Assembly: GCF_022790535.1 (NCBI RefSeq)
Contig: NZ_LOHG01000002.1
Span: 525,696-589,695 of the forward strand
Length of the DNA: 64,000 nucleotides
Reading direction: 5' to 3'
From: Pseudomonas maioricensis
GTDB lineage: Bacteria; Pseudomonadota; Gammaproteobacteria; Pseudomonadales; Pseudomonadaceae
The notes under the pieces: model-generated
Seen by the model: only the letters and a program-made list of their open reading frames with translations
Database searches by the model: none
What the model was told of the DNA's origin: nothing
Position numbers and translations under genes: made by a program
Shown here: piece by piece, positions 47,753 to 56,125 of the stretch
Position numbering within the stretch: the first letter of the stretch is position 1
Layout of the letters: every line of letters begins with the position of its first letter

Positions 47753-48780
47753 ACAGCCTTAAAATAGCGATGGGCATTTTTACGACCTTGGCGCTACAGG
47801 GCTGCGAGCAGGCAGCAACTACAGCGGAGGGTTTTGTAGCCACTACTGATGTGGAGCTTCAGCAATTTGTAGCATCTATTAAAAATAATCTGACATTCGT
47901 CGAAGGTGGTGAGTTTTTAATGGGTGACTTTGGCCCTCAATACTCCCCTGAACGAGCGCCTTATGATCGTGATCAGGATAGTAAGCCGCTACATCGGGTT
48001 GAGCTAAGTAATTATTCTATTAGTAAATTCAAAGTCACTAATTCAGAGTTTCAACTCTATCTAAAATACAACGGTCTGACATTGCGTGAGAAAGGCCGGG
48101 CTTCCAAGTCCGAATGGAATAGTATTAATTCAGCACCCAATACTCCTGCTCATATCGACTGGTACGAGGCTGAGCTATACTGTAGTTGGCTCAGCTCTGT
48201 CATGGATCTGCCCTTAGCCCTGCCTACAGAAGCTCAATGGGAGTATGCCGCGCGCAGCCGTGGTCAGTTCCTTATAGTCGCTACCGACGATGGTACATAT
48301 AAAGCTGAGCCTCGAAGCTTGCTTACAAAAGACTACTCTCCAAAAGGGATAAATATTTCCACCAATGGAGATCGAGCTGAGTTTGCTAAAAATCGTGGTT
48401 GGAAAACCGGATTTTACACGCCTCTACCCGTAGATATGTTTCCGCCTAACTCAATGGGGCTTTATTCGATGTCAGACAACGGCTATGAATGGGTCAGGGA
48501 TTGGTATGATCCGGATTATTATAAAAAATCACCATTTAAGGACCCCCAGGGGCCTGACGAACCTGTATTCAGGGACAAATTTGGACATTTCACCAAGGTG
48601 ACTCGTGGGCAGGACTACGCGGACCCCTATTGGGGTGGAGGGATCAACGTGTATAGAACGCCCGAAGATCCGCATGGCCGCTTAGGAGAGAATAGTTCAA
48701 TTTATCTGGCTGACAAAACAATGCGCTGCGTAGTTAACAGTTCAGATCCAGTAGCAACAAATCAGCCCAAGGCCCAGTGA
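47749..48780 (+). CDS. Lipoprotein with FGE (SUMF1) fold, copy 2
   Basis: 343 residues; a tandem paralogue of the preceding gene, about three quarters identical by eye over residues 50-330. The lipobox ALQGC (Cys 19) is more canonical. It shows the same blocks (FVEGGEFLMGDFG, LPTEAQWEYAARSRG, SMSDNGYEWVRDWY) and the same loss of the catalytic Cys pair. Differences cluster in the first 45 residues and the last 30. Tandem duplication of immunity genes is common next to VgrG cargo. A 184-base spacer without a gene follows. Confidence 0.75.
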   Translation: MNSLKIAMGIFTTLALQGCEQAATTAEGFVATTDVELQQFVASIKNNLTFVEGGEFLMGDFGPQYSPERAPYDRDQDSKPLHRVELSNYSISKFKVTNSEFQLYLKYNGLTLREKGRASKSEWNSINSAPNTPAHIDWYEAELYCSWLSSVMDLPLALPTEAQWEYAARSRGQFLIVATDDGTYKAEPRSLLTKDYSPKGINISTNGDRAEFAKNRGWKTGFYTPLPVDMFPPNSMGLYSMSDNGYEWVRDWYDPDYYKKSPFKDPQGPDEPVFRDKFGHFTKVTRGQDYADPYWGGGINVYRTPEDPHGRLGENSSIYLADKTMRCVVNSSDPVATNQPKAQ

Positions 48781-48964
48781 GACACAGAATTTTTAATTAA
48801 TGCCTAGAGCTCATGTTGAGTTTACCTGTGTCCTCAGGCTGTTCGTATAAATAAACAGTTGAAGTGCTACCGCGTCGCTTTTCGCGGACCATTTCTACAA
48901 TCTGTTTTTTATAACACAACCCAAAAATGGTGTGTTTTATGCTGCCCTTTGTAAGGAATCCAAA

Positions 48965-49663
48965 ATGAAAATCATCTCAAAAATCAAATATATATTGATT
49001 GCCATTGGCCTGCCTATGCTCATGGGTGCCGTCTTTGATTATTACAGTACGGTCTCTTTCCTAGAAAGCGCGCTGTCAGCAGAGGGCACGATTACAGACT
49101 TTGAGGAGCATTATAACGATGGTTCTGTCACTTACCGTCCAGTCGTGGAGTTCGTCGATAGCAATAACCAACTGATCGAGTTCATCTCCTCCACGGGGAG
49201 GGGGCGTAGCGTTTACTCCTTGGGTGAAAAAATAGGCGTTGTTTATTCGCCTTCGAACCCTCAACAGGCGTCGCTGGATAGCTTTTTCTCTCTCTGGGGG
49301 ACGACGTTGATCACTACGATTTTAGGGGCGTCATTTTTTTCTGTGGGTATTTTTATTTTTCTGATTGGGAAGTTTAAACAAAGGAAAAACGGATATTTGC
49401 AGCGTGATGGTGTAGCCGTTAATGCGAGGTTCCAAGGGGTAAGGCTTAACCATACGCTCTCCGTCAATGGCCGTAACCCTTACGTGATTGATTGCCACTG
49501 GACGAATCCAGAAACTTACCGCGTTCATGTGTTTGAAAGTGACAATATCTGGTTCGATCCTTCCAGCTATATAAGCAGCGAAGAAATCAGGGTGTTTATG
49601 GATAAAAAGAACACCCGTAAATATTACGTTGATACCTCTTTTTTACCTCAACTGGCCAAATAA
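48965..49663 (+). CDS. DUF3592 membrane protein in T6SS cargo island
   Basis: 232 residues from ATG 48965 with AAGGAA upstream. Two membrane helices (about 7-24 and 112-135) flank a periplasmic DUF3592 domain (EGTITDFEEHYNDGSVTYRP, VVYSPSNPQQASLDSF). The C-terminal 90 residues are cytoplasmic and form a second beta-rich domain. The family is of unknown function. It is A+T-rich like the two lipoprotein genes and could be a second immunity factor or a structural helper. Spacing to PAAR is 29 bases. Confidence 0.75.
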   Translation: MKIISKIKYILIAIGLPMLMGAVFDYYSTVSFLESALSAEGTITDFEEHYNDGSVTYRPVVEFVDSNNQLIEFISSTGRGRSVYSLGEKIGVVYSPSNPQQASLDSFFSLWGTTLITTILGASFFSVGIFIFLIGKFKQRKNGYLQRDGVAVNARFQGVRLNHTLSVNGRNPYVIDCHWTNPETYRVHVFESDNIWFDPSSYISSEEIRVFMDKKNTRKYYVDTSFLPQLAK

Positions 49664-49692
49664 AAGCCTGCAATTTCACATGGAGATTTCTC

Positions 49693-49956
49693 ATGCGTGG
49701 CGTTATTCGCGAAGGCGACAAACTTTCATCTGGCGGCGTGGTATTGAGCGGAGTCAGTGGCATGGATTTTATGGGCAAACTTGTCGCGTGCGTGGGCGAT
49801 AAGGTTTCCTGCCCCATTCCCTTGCACGGCATAAACGAGATTGCTGAGGGGGATGAGGGCTCGACCTACAAAGGTCGCCCGATTGCATTGGATGGGCATC
49901 GCTGTGCTTGCGGCTGCACGTTGATTACATCGCTGCCCTCGGCGGGGAGGGCGTAG
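49693..49956 (+). CDS. PAAR-domain spike-tip protein
   Basis: 87 residues forming a single PAAR cone that caps VgrG. The start MRGVIREGDKLSSGGVV, VGDKVSCPIP and the CACGCTLI end with clustered Cys/His fit zinc-binding PAAR. There is no C-terminal toxin extension, so cargo must ride on VgrG. TGGAGA precedes the start. GTG of the next gene follows the stop by one base. Confidence 0.9.
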   Translation: MRGVIREGDKLSSGGVVLSGVSGMDFMGKLVACVGDKVSCPIPLHGINEIAEGDEGSTYKGRPIALDGHRCACGCTLITSLPSAGRA

Positions 49957-49957
49957 C

Positions 49958-51151
49958 GTGCCGGTCAATATCAGGGCTTTACCCGAGAAATTGTCGAGGC
50001 CTGTGCCTTTAAGTAATAAGCGTTGGTGTCTGGGGGTTTTGTTTTGCTCGATGATTGTCGCGAGCCTAGTGTTCCTGCTTTGGCCGGATAACCGCTGGCG
50101 CATGACAACCTGGTTTTGGTGCTGCGTATTGGTACTGCCCTTAGTGGGAGGATTCACTATTTACGCGCTGCGCCTACTGAGCTTTGAAAGACGCAGTGAG
50201 TTTGTCGAAAGCTGGAACCAAAGCCATGCGGAGCAGGAGCGAGCGCTGATTGAGCACGGGCAGCGTCCTCTTGCCTTGTTGGGCGCGGCTTACTGTTCCG
50301 GAGCAGGCAACAACTTGCTGGCTCAGGCTCTTCGCAATGGCAGTAAACCGCTATACCCAACCTTTGTGAAGTCGCAGGGGCGTGCCGTACGGCTTAGTCA
50401 GTTGAGCCCGTCGGCTCAGCTTCACAGCCATGCCGAATATACAGAGCGACTCTTGGGTTGTTTTGATCTGGTGATGAAGGGGCTTGAGTCTGAGCTGCAG
50501 CTGTACGCGAACGATATGCCCCTGCGTGTTCGTATCAGGCACAACCAGATGCTTTGCGATGATGAAGTCCTGGTGCTGTGGCGCTTGTCTGTAGGCGAAA
50601 GGTACGCAGTTGATCAGGTGGTCTTCGCAAACCAGGACGATGGTCTTCTCTGGATGGATGCATTGCTGGACGAGCCCGCGGCCATCGGACTTTTGTTGTC
50701 GCTGGAAGTTAATCTTTTTCTTGATCCGATCGCTGAACAGGCCGAGTCGGTATCAGCGGTATTGCTTGCCCTTCCCGACTGGTGTGCCAAAAAAGGCTTC
50801 GCTCCCTCGGCGTTTATCCATCGTCCGGTTCAAATAATCGATCAGGCCGAGGCATTAAAAGACGCGCTTCTATGGGGGAAGGTTCAGAAAGGCGCTCCTC
50901 AATACTTTTCATGGTATTCGCAGGTGCCTGCCGATCTTTTGTGCGACTCAACGATCGCGCTCAATGCGGCGGGTTATCCGCCGGACATTGAGGCGCGCCT
51001 GACGCTGGACGACAGTTTTGGTCGGCCAAGCTGTGCTGTCGGCAACATCGCCTTGATTGTCGCCAGTGAGGGTGCCAAGGCGGATCGTCGGGCTCAAATG
51101 ATCATATTGCAGGATGCCTCACCGCAAGTTTGCGTTGTTCAGCCGGCTTGA
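49958..51151 (+). CDS. T6SS-associated membrane protein before tssM
   Basis: 397 residues from GTG 49958 with GGGGAGGG upstream. Two N-terminal helices (about 24-41 and 51-72) precede a long cytoplasmic or periplasmic domain without a motif I know. A gene of this layout lies between PAAR and tssM in Sci-1-type clusters as I recall, so it is likely a conserved accessory protein and not cargo. Function unknown. Confidence 0.7.
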   Translation: MPVNIRALPEKLSRPVPLSNKRWCLGVLFCSMIVASLVFLLWPDNRWRMTTWFWCCVLVLPLVGGFTIYALRLLSFERRSEFVESWNQSHAEQERALIEHGQRPLALLGAAYCSGAGNNLLAQALRNGSKPLYPTFVKSQGRAVRLSQLSPSAQLHSHAEYTERLLGCFDLVMKGLESELQLYANDMPLRVRIRHNQMLCDDEVLVLWRLSVGERYAVDQVVFANQDDGLLWMDALLDEPAAIGLLLSLEVNLFLDPIAEQAESVSAVLLALPDWCAKKGFAPSAFIHRPVQIIDQAEALKDALLWGKVQKGAPQYFSWYSQVPADLLCDSTIALNAAGYPPDIEARLTLDDSFGRPSCAVGNIALIVASEGAKADRRAQMIILQDASPQVCVVQPA

Positions 51152-51170
51152 TGAGAGATAAGGATTAATC

Positions 51171-54100
51171 GTGAAAAATATGCGCACCGGTATCTGGGTT
51201 GTGGTCATGTGTTTGCTCGTTATTGGCAGCCTGTTGATCTGGATCGACAACCCGCTAATTGAGCTTACAGGCGAGCCTCAGAGAATTGAGTTATCAGCAT
51301 GGCTACTGGTGGCCTGCTTGATCATTGTTTTTCTCGAAGGGGTTTTCGGACTGTTCGGCAGGACCTTGGCAGGGATGGAGTTTGTTTCCCGGAGAAGAGA
51401 GACGTCTGGTCTTAACCTTCCTTGCTCTACCTTTAACCAGCCTGAGCATAATGCTGCTTTGCGCTGCAAAGCCCACCTCCGCGCAAACTACAACCTCTTC
51501 TGGCGCCGCAAAGTCCGCCTCCTCCTGATCATCGGCGAACCCGACCAAATCGAAGCCATCGCCCCCGGTCTGGCTGAAAAGCGCTGGCTGGAGGGGCATG
51601 ACACGGTGCTGCTGTGGGGCGGCAGCGCCAGCGCAAAGCCCGAGGCATTGTTCAAACCATGGCGCGGACTCAGCCGCTGGCGGGCGCTGGATGGTGTGGT
51701 CTGGGCGCTGACTAAAGAGCAGAGCACGGACGTGGCGGCAATGTATGCCGGTACGCGCAACTTGCAGGCATTGTCGCGTGAGCTGGGTTGGCAGTTGCCG
51801 TTGCACCTGTGGCAAGTCTGCGCCAGTGAATGGTCGCAGTCGGATCGCCCCAACCAGCCGGTGGGTTGTGTGTTGCCGTCCCGAGTGACCCCCGAGCAAC
51901 TGGAAGCAAGACTGGCTGCGTTGGAAGACCCTTTGCGTCAGCAAGGCCTGACGCAGATGCAAGAGCAGATGGGCCATGACTTTCTGTTTCGACTGTCCTA
52001 CGACCTGAAAACCGAGGGCATTGCCCGTTGGCGTAAAGCCTTGAGCCCATTGTTGGGCGTATTTGCTAGCGTGCCGTTGCGCGGACTGTGGTTCAGCCTG
52101 CCACTGCAGCGGGCCGAAAGTATCGAGCACCACATCTGGCCGCAAGAACCGAACTGGTTGGGTGCGATTAAAGACAAGACCAGCAACCCCCGACGTCTGG
52201 GCGGGCACCCGGTGCGTGTCGGGCAAATGCTGTTGCTGACACTGGCTGCGTTATGGGGCGCAGGCATGTTGCTGTCATTTGTCAGCAACCGCGCGCAGAT
52301 CCTTCAGGTACAAACCGCACTGGCCGCTGTGCAGCAACCGGTAAGCGCGGATGAACAACTGCTGGCCCTTAACGAGCTGATGCGTGAGCTCGCCCGGCTG
52401 GATTATCGCGCCGAGCATGGCGTGCCTCTCTATCAGCGTTTTGGCCTCAACCAGAATCAGGTGCTGCTTGATGCGCTATGGCCACGTTATATCGCTGCCA
52501 ATCAGCAACTGATCCGAGATCCTGCCGCCGCCAATCTGCATCGTCAGCTCAGTGCCTGGGTCAAGTTGACGCCGGACAATCCCCACCGCGCCAATCAGGC
52601 ACCCGCCGCCTACGAACAACTCAAGGCCTACTTGATGATGGCGAGGCCGGACAAAGTCGATGCGGCCTTTTTGAACACTGCGCTGAGCAATGCTGAGCCC
52701 ACGCGCGCAGGTTTCGAGGCGCCGGGGCTGTGGCAGGCGCTGTCACCTGGACTGTTGGCGTTTTACACCGAACAGTTACCAACGCACCCCGAGTGGCGCA
52801 TCAAAGCCGACCCGGCGTTGATCGCTCAGGTGCGGCGCGTGCTGCTGGGCCAGTTGGGCCAACGCAATGCCGAGGCCAATCTTTATCAGCAGGTACTTGA
52901 TGCGGCCGCCAATCAGGCAAAGCCGCTGAACCTGCATGACATGGTCGGCGACACTGATGCTTTGTCGTTGTTGTCCTCCACCGGCGAAGTACCGGGCGTG
53001 TTTACCCGTCAGGCGTGGGAAGGTCACGTAAGCCAGGCCATTGATGAAATCGCCGAAGCGCGCCGCGAGCAAATCGACTGGGTGCTCAGCGACAGCAAAA
53101 CCGACATTGCGGCTGAACTCACTCCGGACGTGCTCAAGCAGCGCCTTACCGAACGCTACTTTGAGGATTACAGCAGTGCCTGGCTGGCCTTTCTCAACGG
53201 CCTGCGCTGGCAGCCGCCTTATAACCTGGCCGACGTCATCGACCAGTTGGCCTTGATGAGCGATGTTCGCCAGTCGCCCGTGATCGCACTGATGAATACC
53301 CTGGCTTACCAAGGACAGGCTGGCACCCGTGAGCTGGCGATGACTGATTCGCTGATCCAGTCCGCGCAGCAACTGATCAAAAAAGACATCACGCCGGTCA
53401 CCAGTCATTTCAAGCAAAGCCCGAGCGGCCCGCTGGACGCCACATTTGGCCCTTTGCTGGCTTTGATGGGCAAGGCCCCGGAAGACGCGCGCGGCGATGA
53501 CAATCTAAGCCTGCAAGCGTTTCTCACCCGAGTCACTCGCGTGCGCTTGAAACTGCAGCAGATCAGCAACGCGCCCGACCCGCAGGAAATGACTCAGGCT
53601 TTGGCGCAAACCGTGTTTCAGGGGCAGAACGTCGACCTGACCGACACCCAGGCTTATGGCCGTTTGATCGCCGCCAGCCTCGGTGCCGAGTGGGGCTCGG
53701 TCGGCAACACCCTCTTTGTGCAACCGCTGGATCAGGCGTGGCAGAAGGTTCTGCAACCTTCGGCGGCGAGTCTGAATAAGCAGTGGCAGCGCTCCATCGT
53801 CACTCACTGGGACGGCGCCTTTACCGGGCGTTATCCCTTTGCCGCCACCACCAGCGATGTTTCGCTGCCGATGCTGGGCCAGATGATCCGTGCCGACTCG
53901 GGGCGTATCGAGCAATTTCTGCAGCAGCAACTCAGTGGCGTGATCCGCAAGGAAGGCAGCCAGTGGGTGGCCGATACCCGGCACAGCCAGGGCTTGCGCC
54001 TGAACCCGAAATTCCTCGCCGCCATTAACCAGCTCAGTCATCTGGCCGACGTGCTCTACACCGACGGCGGCATGGGTTTGAGTTTTGAGCTGAGTGGCAA

Positions 54101-54521
54101 AGCAGCGCGGGACGTCGTGCAAACCACCTTCATCCTCAATGGCGAAAAACACGAGTACTTCAATCAACGGGAAAAATGGCAGCGCTTCAACTGGCCGGGG
54201 CGCGGCGATTATCCGGGTGCCAGGCTGAGCTGGATCAGCGTAAAAACCGGTGAGCGCCTGTATGGCGATTACCAGGGCACATGGGGCCTGATCCGGTTAC
54301 TGGAACAAGCGCAAATGACCTTGCTGGACGATGGCGAAAGCCGTTACCGGATGATCATCAAAGCCCCGGATGACCTGAGCCTGACCTGGAACCTGCGCAC
54401 TGAAATGGGCGCCGGGCCGTTGGAGTTGCTCAAGTTACGCGGGTTCAAATTGCCTAAAGAGATATTCCTGAGCAGTACCAAGACCTCTGAGCCCTATGCC
54501 CAGAATGGGGGTGTCGAATGA
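51171..54521 (+). CDS. tssM: T6SS membrane-complex protein TssM (IcmF)
   Basis: Core inner-membrane protein spanning the periplasm to TssJ. 1116 residues from GTG 51171. Helices at about 8-24 and 43-63 and a third at about 350-370; the loop between is an NTPase-like domain whose usual Walker A is replaced by IIGEPDQIEAI, so nucleotide binding is doubtful. The large periplasmic part ends in the TssJ-binding beta domain (from about 960). The first 310 bases are A+T-rich, the rest clearly G+C-rich, as if two sources met near 51.48 kb. It overlaps tssA by ATGA. Confidence 0.93.
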   Translation: MKNMRTGIWVVVMCLLVIGSLLIWIDNPLIELTGEPQRIELSAWLLVACLIIVFLEGVFGLFGRTLAGMEFVSRRRETSGLNLPCSTFNQPEHNAALRCKAHLRANYNLFWRRKVRLLLIIGEPDQIEAIAPGLAEKRWLEGHDTVLLWGGSASAKPEALFKPWRGLSRWRALDGVVWALTKEQSTDVAAMYAGTRNLQALSRELGWQLPLHLWQVCASEWSQSDRPNQPVGCVLPSRVTPEQLEARLAALEDPLRQQGLTQMQEQMGHDFLFRLSYDLKTEGIARWRKALSPLLGVFASVPLRGLWFSLPLQRAESIEHHIWPQEPNWLGAIKDKTSNPRRLGGHPVRVGQMLLLTLAALWGAGMLLSFVSNRAQILQVQTALAAVQQPVSADEQLLALNELMRELARLDYRAEHGVPLYQRFGLNQNQVLLDALWPRYIAANQQLIRDPAAANLHRQLSAWVKLTPDNPHRANQAPAAYEQLKAYLMMARPDKVDAAFLNTALSNAEPTRAGFEAPGLWQALSPGLLAFYTEQLPTHPEWRIKADPALIAQVRRVLLGQLGQRNAEANLYQQVLDAAANQAKPLNLHDMVGDTDALSLLSSTGEVPGVFTRQAWEGHVSQAIDEIAEARREQIDWVLSDSKTDIAAELTPDVLKQRLTERYFEDYSSAWLAFLNGLRWQPPYNLADVIDQLALMSDVRQSPVIALMNTLAYQGQAGTRELAMTDSLIQSAQQLIKKDITPVTSHFKQSPSGPLDATFGPLLALMGKAPEDARGDDNLSLQAFLTRVTRVRLKLQQISNAPDPQEMTQALAQTVFQGQNVDLTDTQAYGRLIAASLGAEWGSVGNTLFVQPLDQAWQKVLQPSAASLNKQWQRSIVTHWDGAFTGRYPFAATTSDVSLPMLGQMIRADSGRIEQFLQQQLSGVIRKEGSQWVADTRHSQGLRLNPKFLAAINQLSHLADVLYTDGGMGLSFELSGKAARDVVQTTFILNGEKHEYFNQREKWQRFNWPGRGDYPGARLSWISVKTGERLYGDYQGTWGLIRLLEQAQMTLLDDGESRYRMIIKAPDDLSLTWNLRTEMGAGPLELLKLRGFKLPKEIFLSSTKTSEPYAQNGGVE

Positions 54522-56101
54522 GTCTGGATGCTTTGGTCATCCGCTGTCTCGGTGAACGCGACCCGGTGTTGCTGGGTCGCGAGCAGTTGACGCAGTGGGC
54601 TGCATGGTTACTGCCGATCAGCGAGGACTCATCGGTCGGCGAGGATGCTGGCTATGAAGATGACTTCCAGCTTATCCGTGAGGAGGTCAACAAGCTGTCC
54701 GGGGCTGATGCCAACCTGATTATTCAGTTGGCAGAGAAATTGTTGATCCACACCAGTAAGGATTTGCGCGTAGCCACCTATTACTTGTGGGCACGCTTGC
54801 ATAAGGATGGCGAGGTGGGCTTGGCAGATGGGCTCAGTTTGCTGGCTGCGTTGATAGAGCATTTCCCCGATGTGCGGCCCGCGAGGGGCAACAGCCGCAA
54901 GATGGCTTTGGAGTGGTTGGCCAGCAGCAAAGTACTGGACAGCCTGTCGCTGTACCCGGAGGTGGTGAAAGCCGAAACCGAGCGCACTGTGGCCGCGTTG
55001 GCTTGGCTGGAGCAAGCGTTCGAGAAATGGCCGAAAAATCAACGTCCGGCATTGGACACCTTGTATGCCGCGCTGTCCACGCGGTTGACCCGGTCTGGTG
55101 GCGTAGAGGCGGTGGTGCCGCAGAACAGCGCCAATCAGGACTCCAATACCCCGGCATTCGCTACGCCGGTAACGTCGCCGAAATCTGGCCGTGACTTGTT
55201 GGAAGGAGGCCGGGCGTTGGCGGGATATCTCCGTGAGCAACCTCAGGGCTGGCTGGCGGCCCACCGTTTAATGAAAAGTTTGCGATGGGACACTCTTCAC
55301 CAGCCACCGCCCCAGGATGCCAATGGCATCACCCGTTTGGTTGCACCGCGAGGGGAATATCGAGCCGTACTGAAACGCTTGTACCTGCAGCAGAGCTGGA
55401 CGGAGTTGCTTGATCAGGTCGAGCGGATGTACGCCGAAGGAGTCAATCATTTCTGGCTCGATCTGCAGTGGTACCTGTACCAGGCCTTGAGCAAGCAACC
55501 GGCACCCACGGATAGCTGGGCCGATATCGTAAAGCGTGATCTGGGCATATTCCTGGAGCGGCTTTCGGGCGTTGAGGAACTGTATTGGAGTGACGGCTCA
55601 GCGTTCGCTGATGAGGTCACTCGGGAGTGGATAACCCAACATGTTAGCGGCAACAAGCCGCAGCAATGGTTGCCGACATCACCAGCCTCACAGACCACGG
55701 CAGATACCGAAATTATGGAGCTGGAGAGCGAAGCACTGGCGCAAGCCGACAGCGACGGTATCGATGCTGCATTGGCTTGGCTGGCAGGGCGCCCTGGGTT
55801 GCAGACAGGCCGGCAGCGTTGGTTGCTGCGCTTGTTGATGGCGAGAGTCGCCGAGCAATGCGGCAAAAGCGAACTGGCTACTCACTTGCTGAGCGAACTT
55901 GATCACACCGCACAGCACCAGTCTTTAGCGGATTGGGAGCCGGATCTCGATTTTGAGGTCAAGGCTCGCTTGCTCAAGCTACTGCGTTTGAAAACTCAGC
56001 ATAGCGATGCTGACAAGCCCGCCCTGGCTCGCCGGATGGAGACACTTCTGGCCGCACTGGTTGCTGCTGATCCTGTGCGCGCCGCAGTGCTTTGCGCCTA
56101 A
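54518..56101 (+). CDS. tssA: T6SS cap protein TssA
   Basis: Primes sheath and tube assembly. 527 residues. The N-terminal ImpA_N domain runs about 20-180 (SKDLRVATYYLWARLHKDGE, and HFPDVRPARGNSRKMALEWL). A variable linker and a C-terminal VasJ-type helical domain (about 230-520) with LLEGGRALAGYLREQPQGWL at its start follow. Start ATG overlaps the tssM stop. tssF follows after 24 bases. Confidence 0.92.
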   Translation: MSLDALVIRCLGERDPVLLGREQLTQWAAWLLPISEDSSVGEDAGYEDDFQLIREEVNKLSGADANLIIQLAEKLLIHTSKDLRVATYYLWARLHKDGEVGLADGLSLLAALIEHFPDVRPARGNSRKMALEWLASSKVLDSLSLYPEVVKAETERTVAALAWLEQAFEKWPKNQRPALDTLYAALSTRLTRSGGVEAVVPQNSANQDSNTPAFATPVTSPKSGRDLLEGGRALAGYLREQPQGWLAAHRLMKSLRWDTLHQPPPQDANGITRLVAPRGEYRAVLKRLYLQQSWTELLDQVERMYAEGVNHFWLDLQWYLYQALSKQPAPTDSWADIVKRDLGIFLERLSGVEELYWSDGSAFADEVTREWITQHVSGNKPQQWLPTSPASQTTADTEIMELESEALAQADSDGIDAALAWLAGRPGLQTGRQRWLLRLLMARVAEQCGKSELATHLLSELDHTAQHQSLADWEPDLDFEVKARLLKLLRLKTQHSDADKPALARRMETLLAALVAADPVRAAVLCA

Positions 56102-56125
56102 TCATTACTTATCAGGACTCCCCCT

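Noticed and set aside
46685..48780. Active formylglycine-generating enzymes serving a sulfatase
   Set aside because: The catalytic Cys pair is missing in both copies and no sulfatase gene lies in the window.
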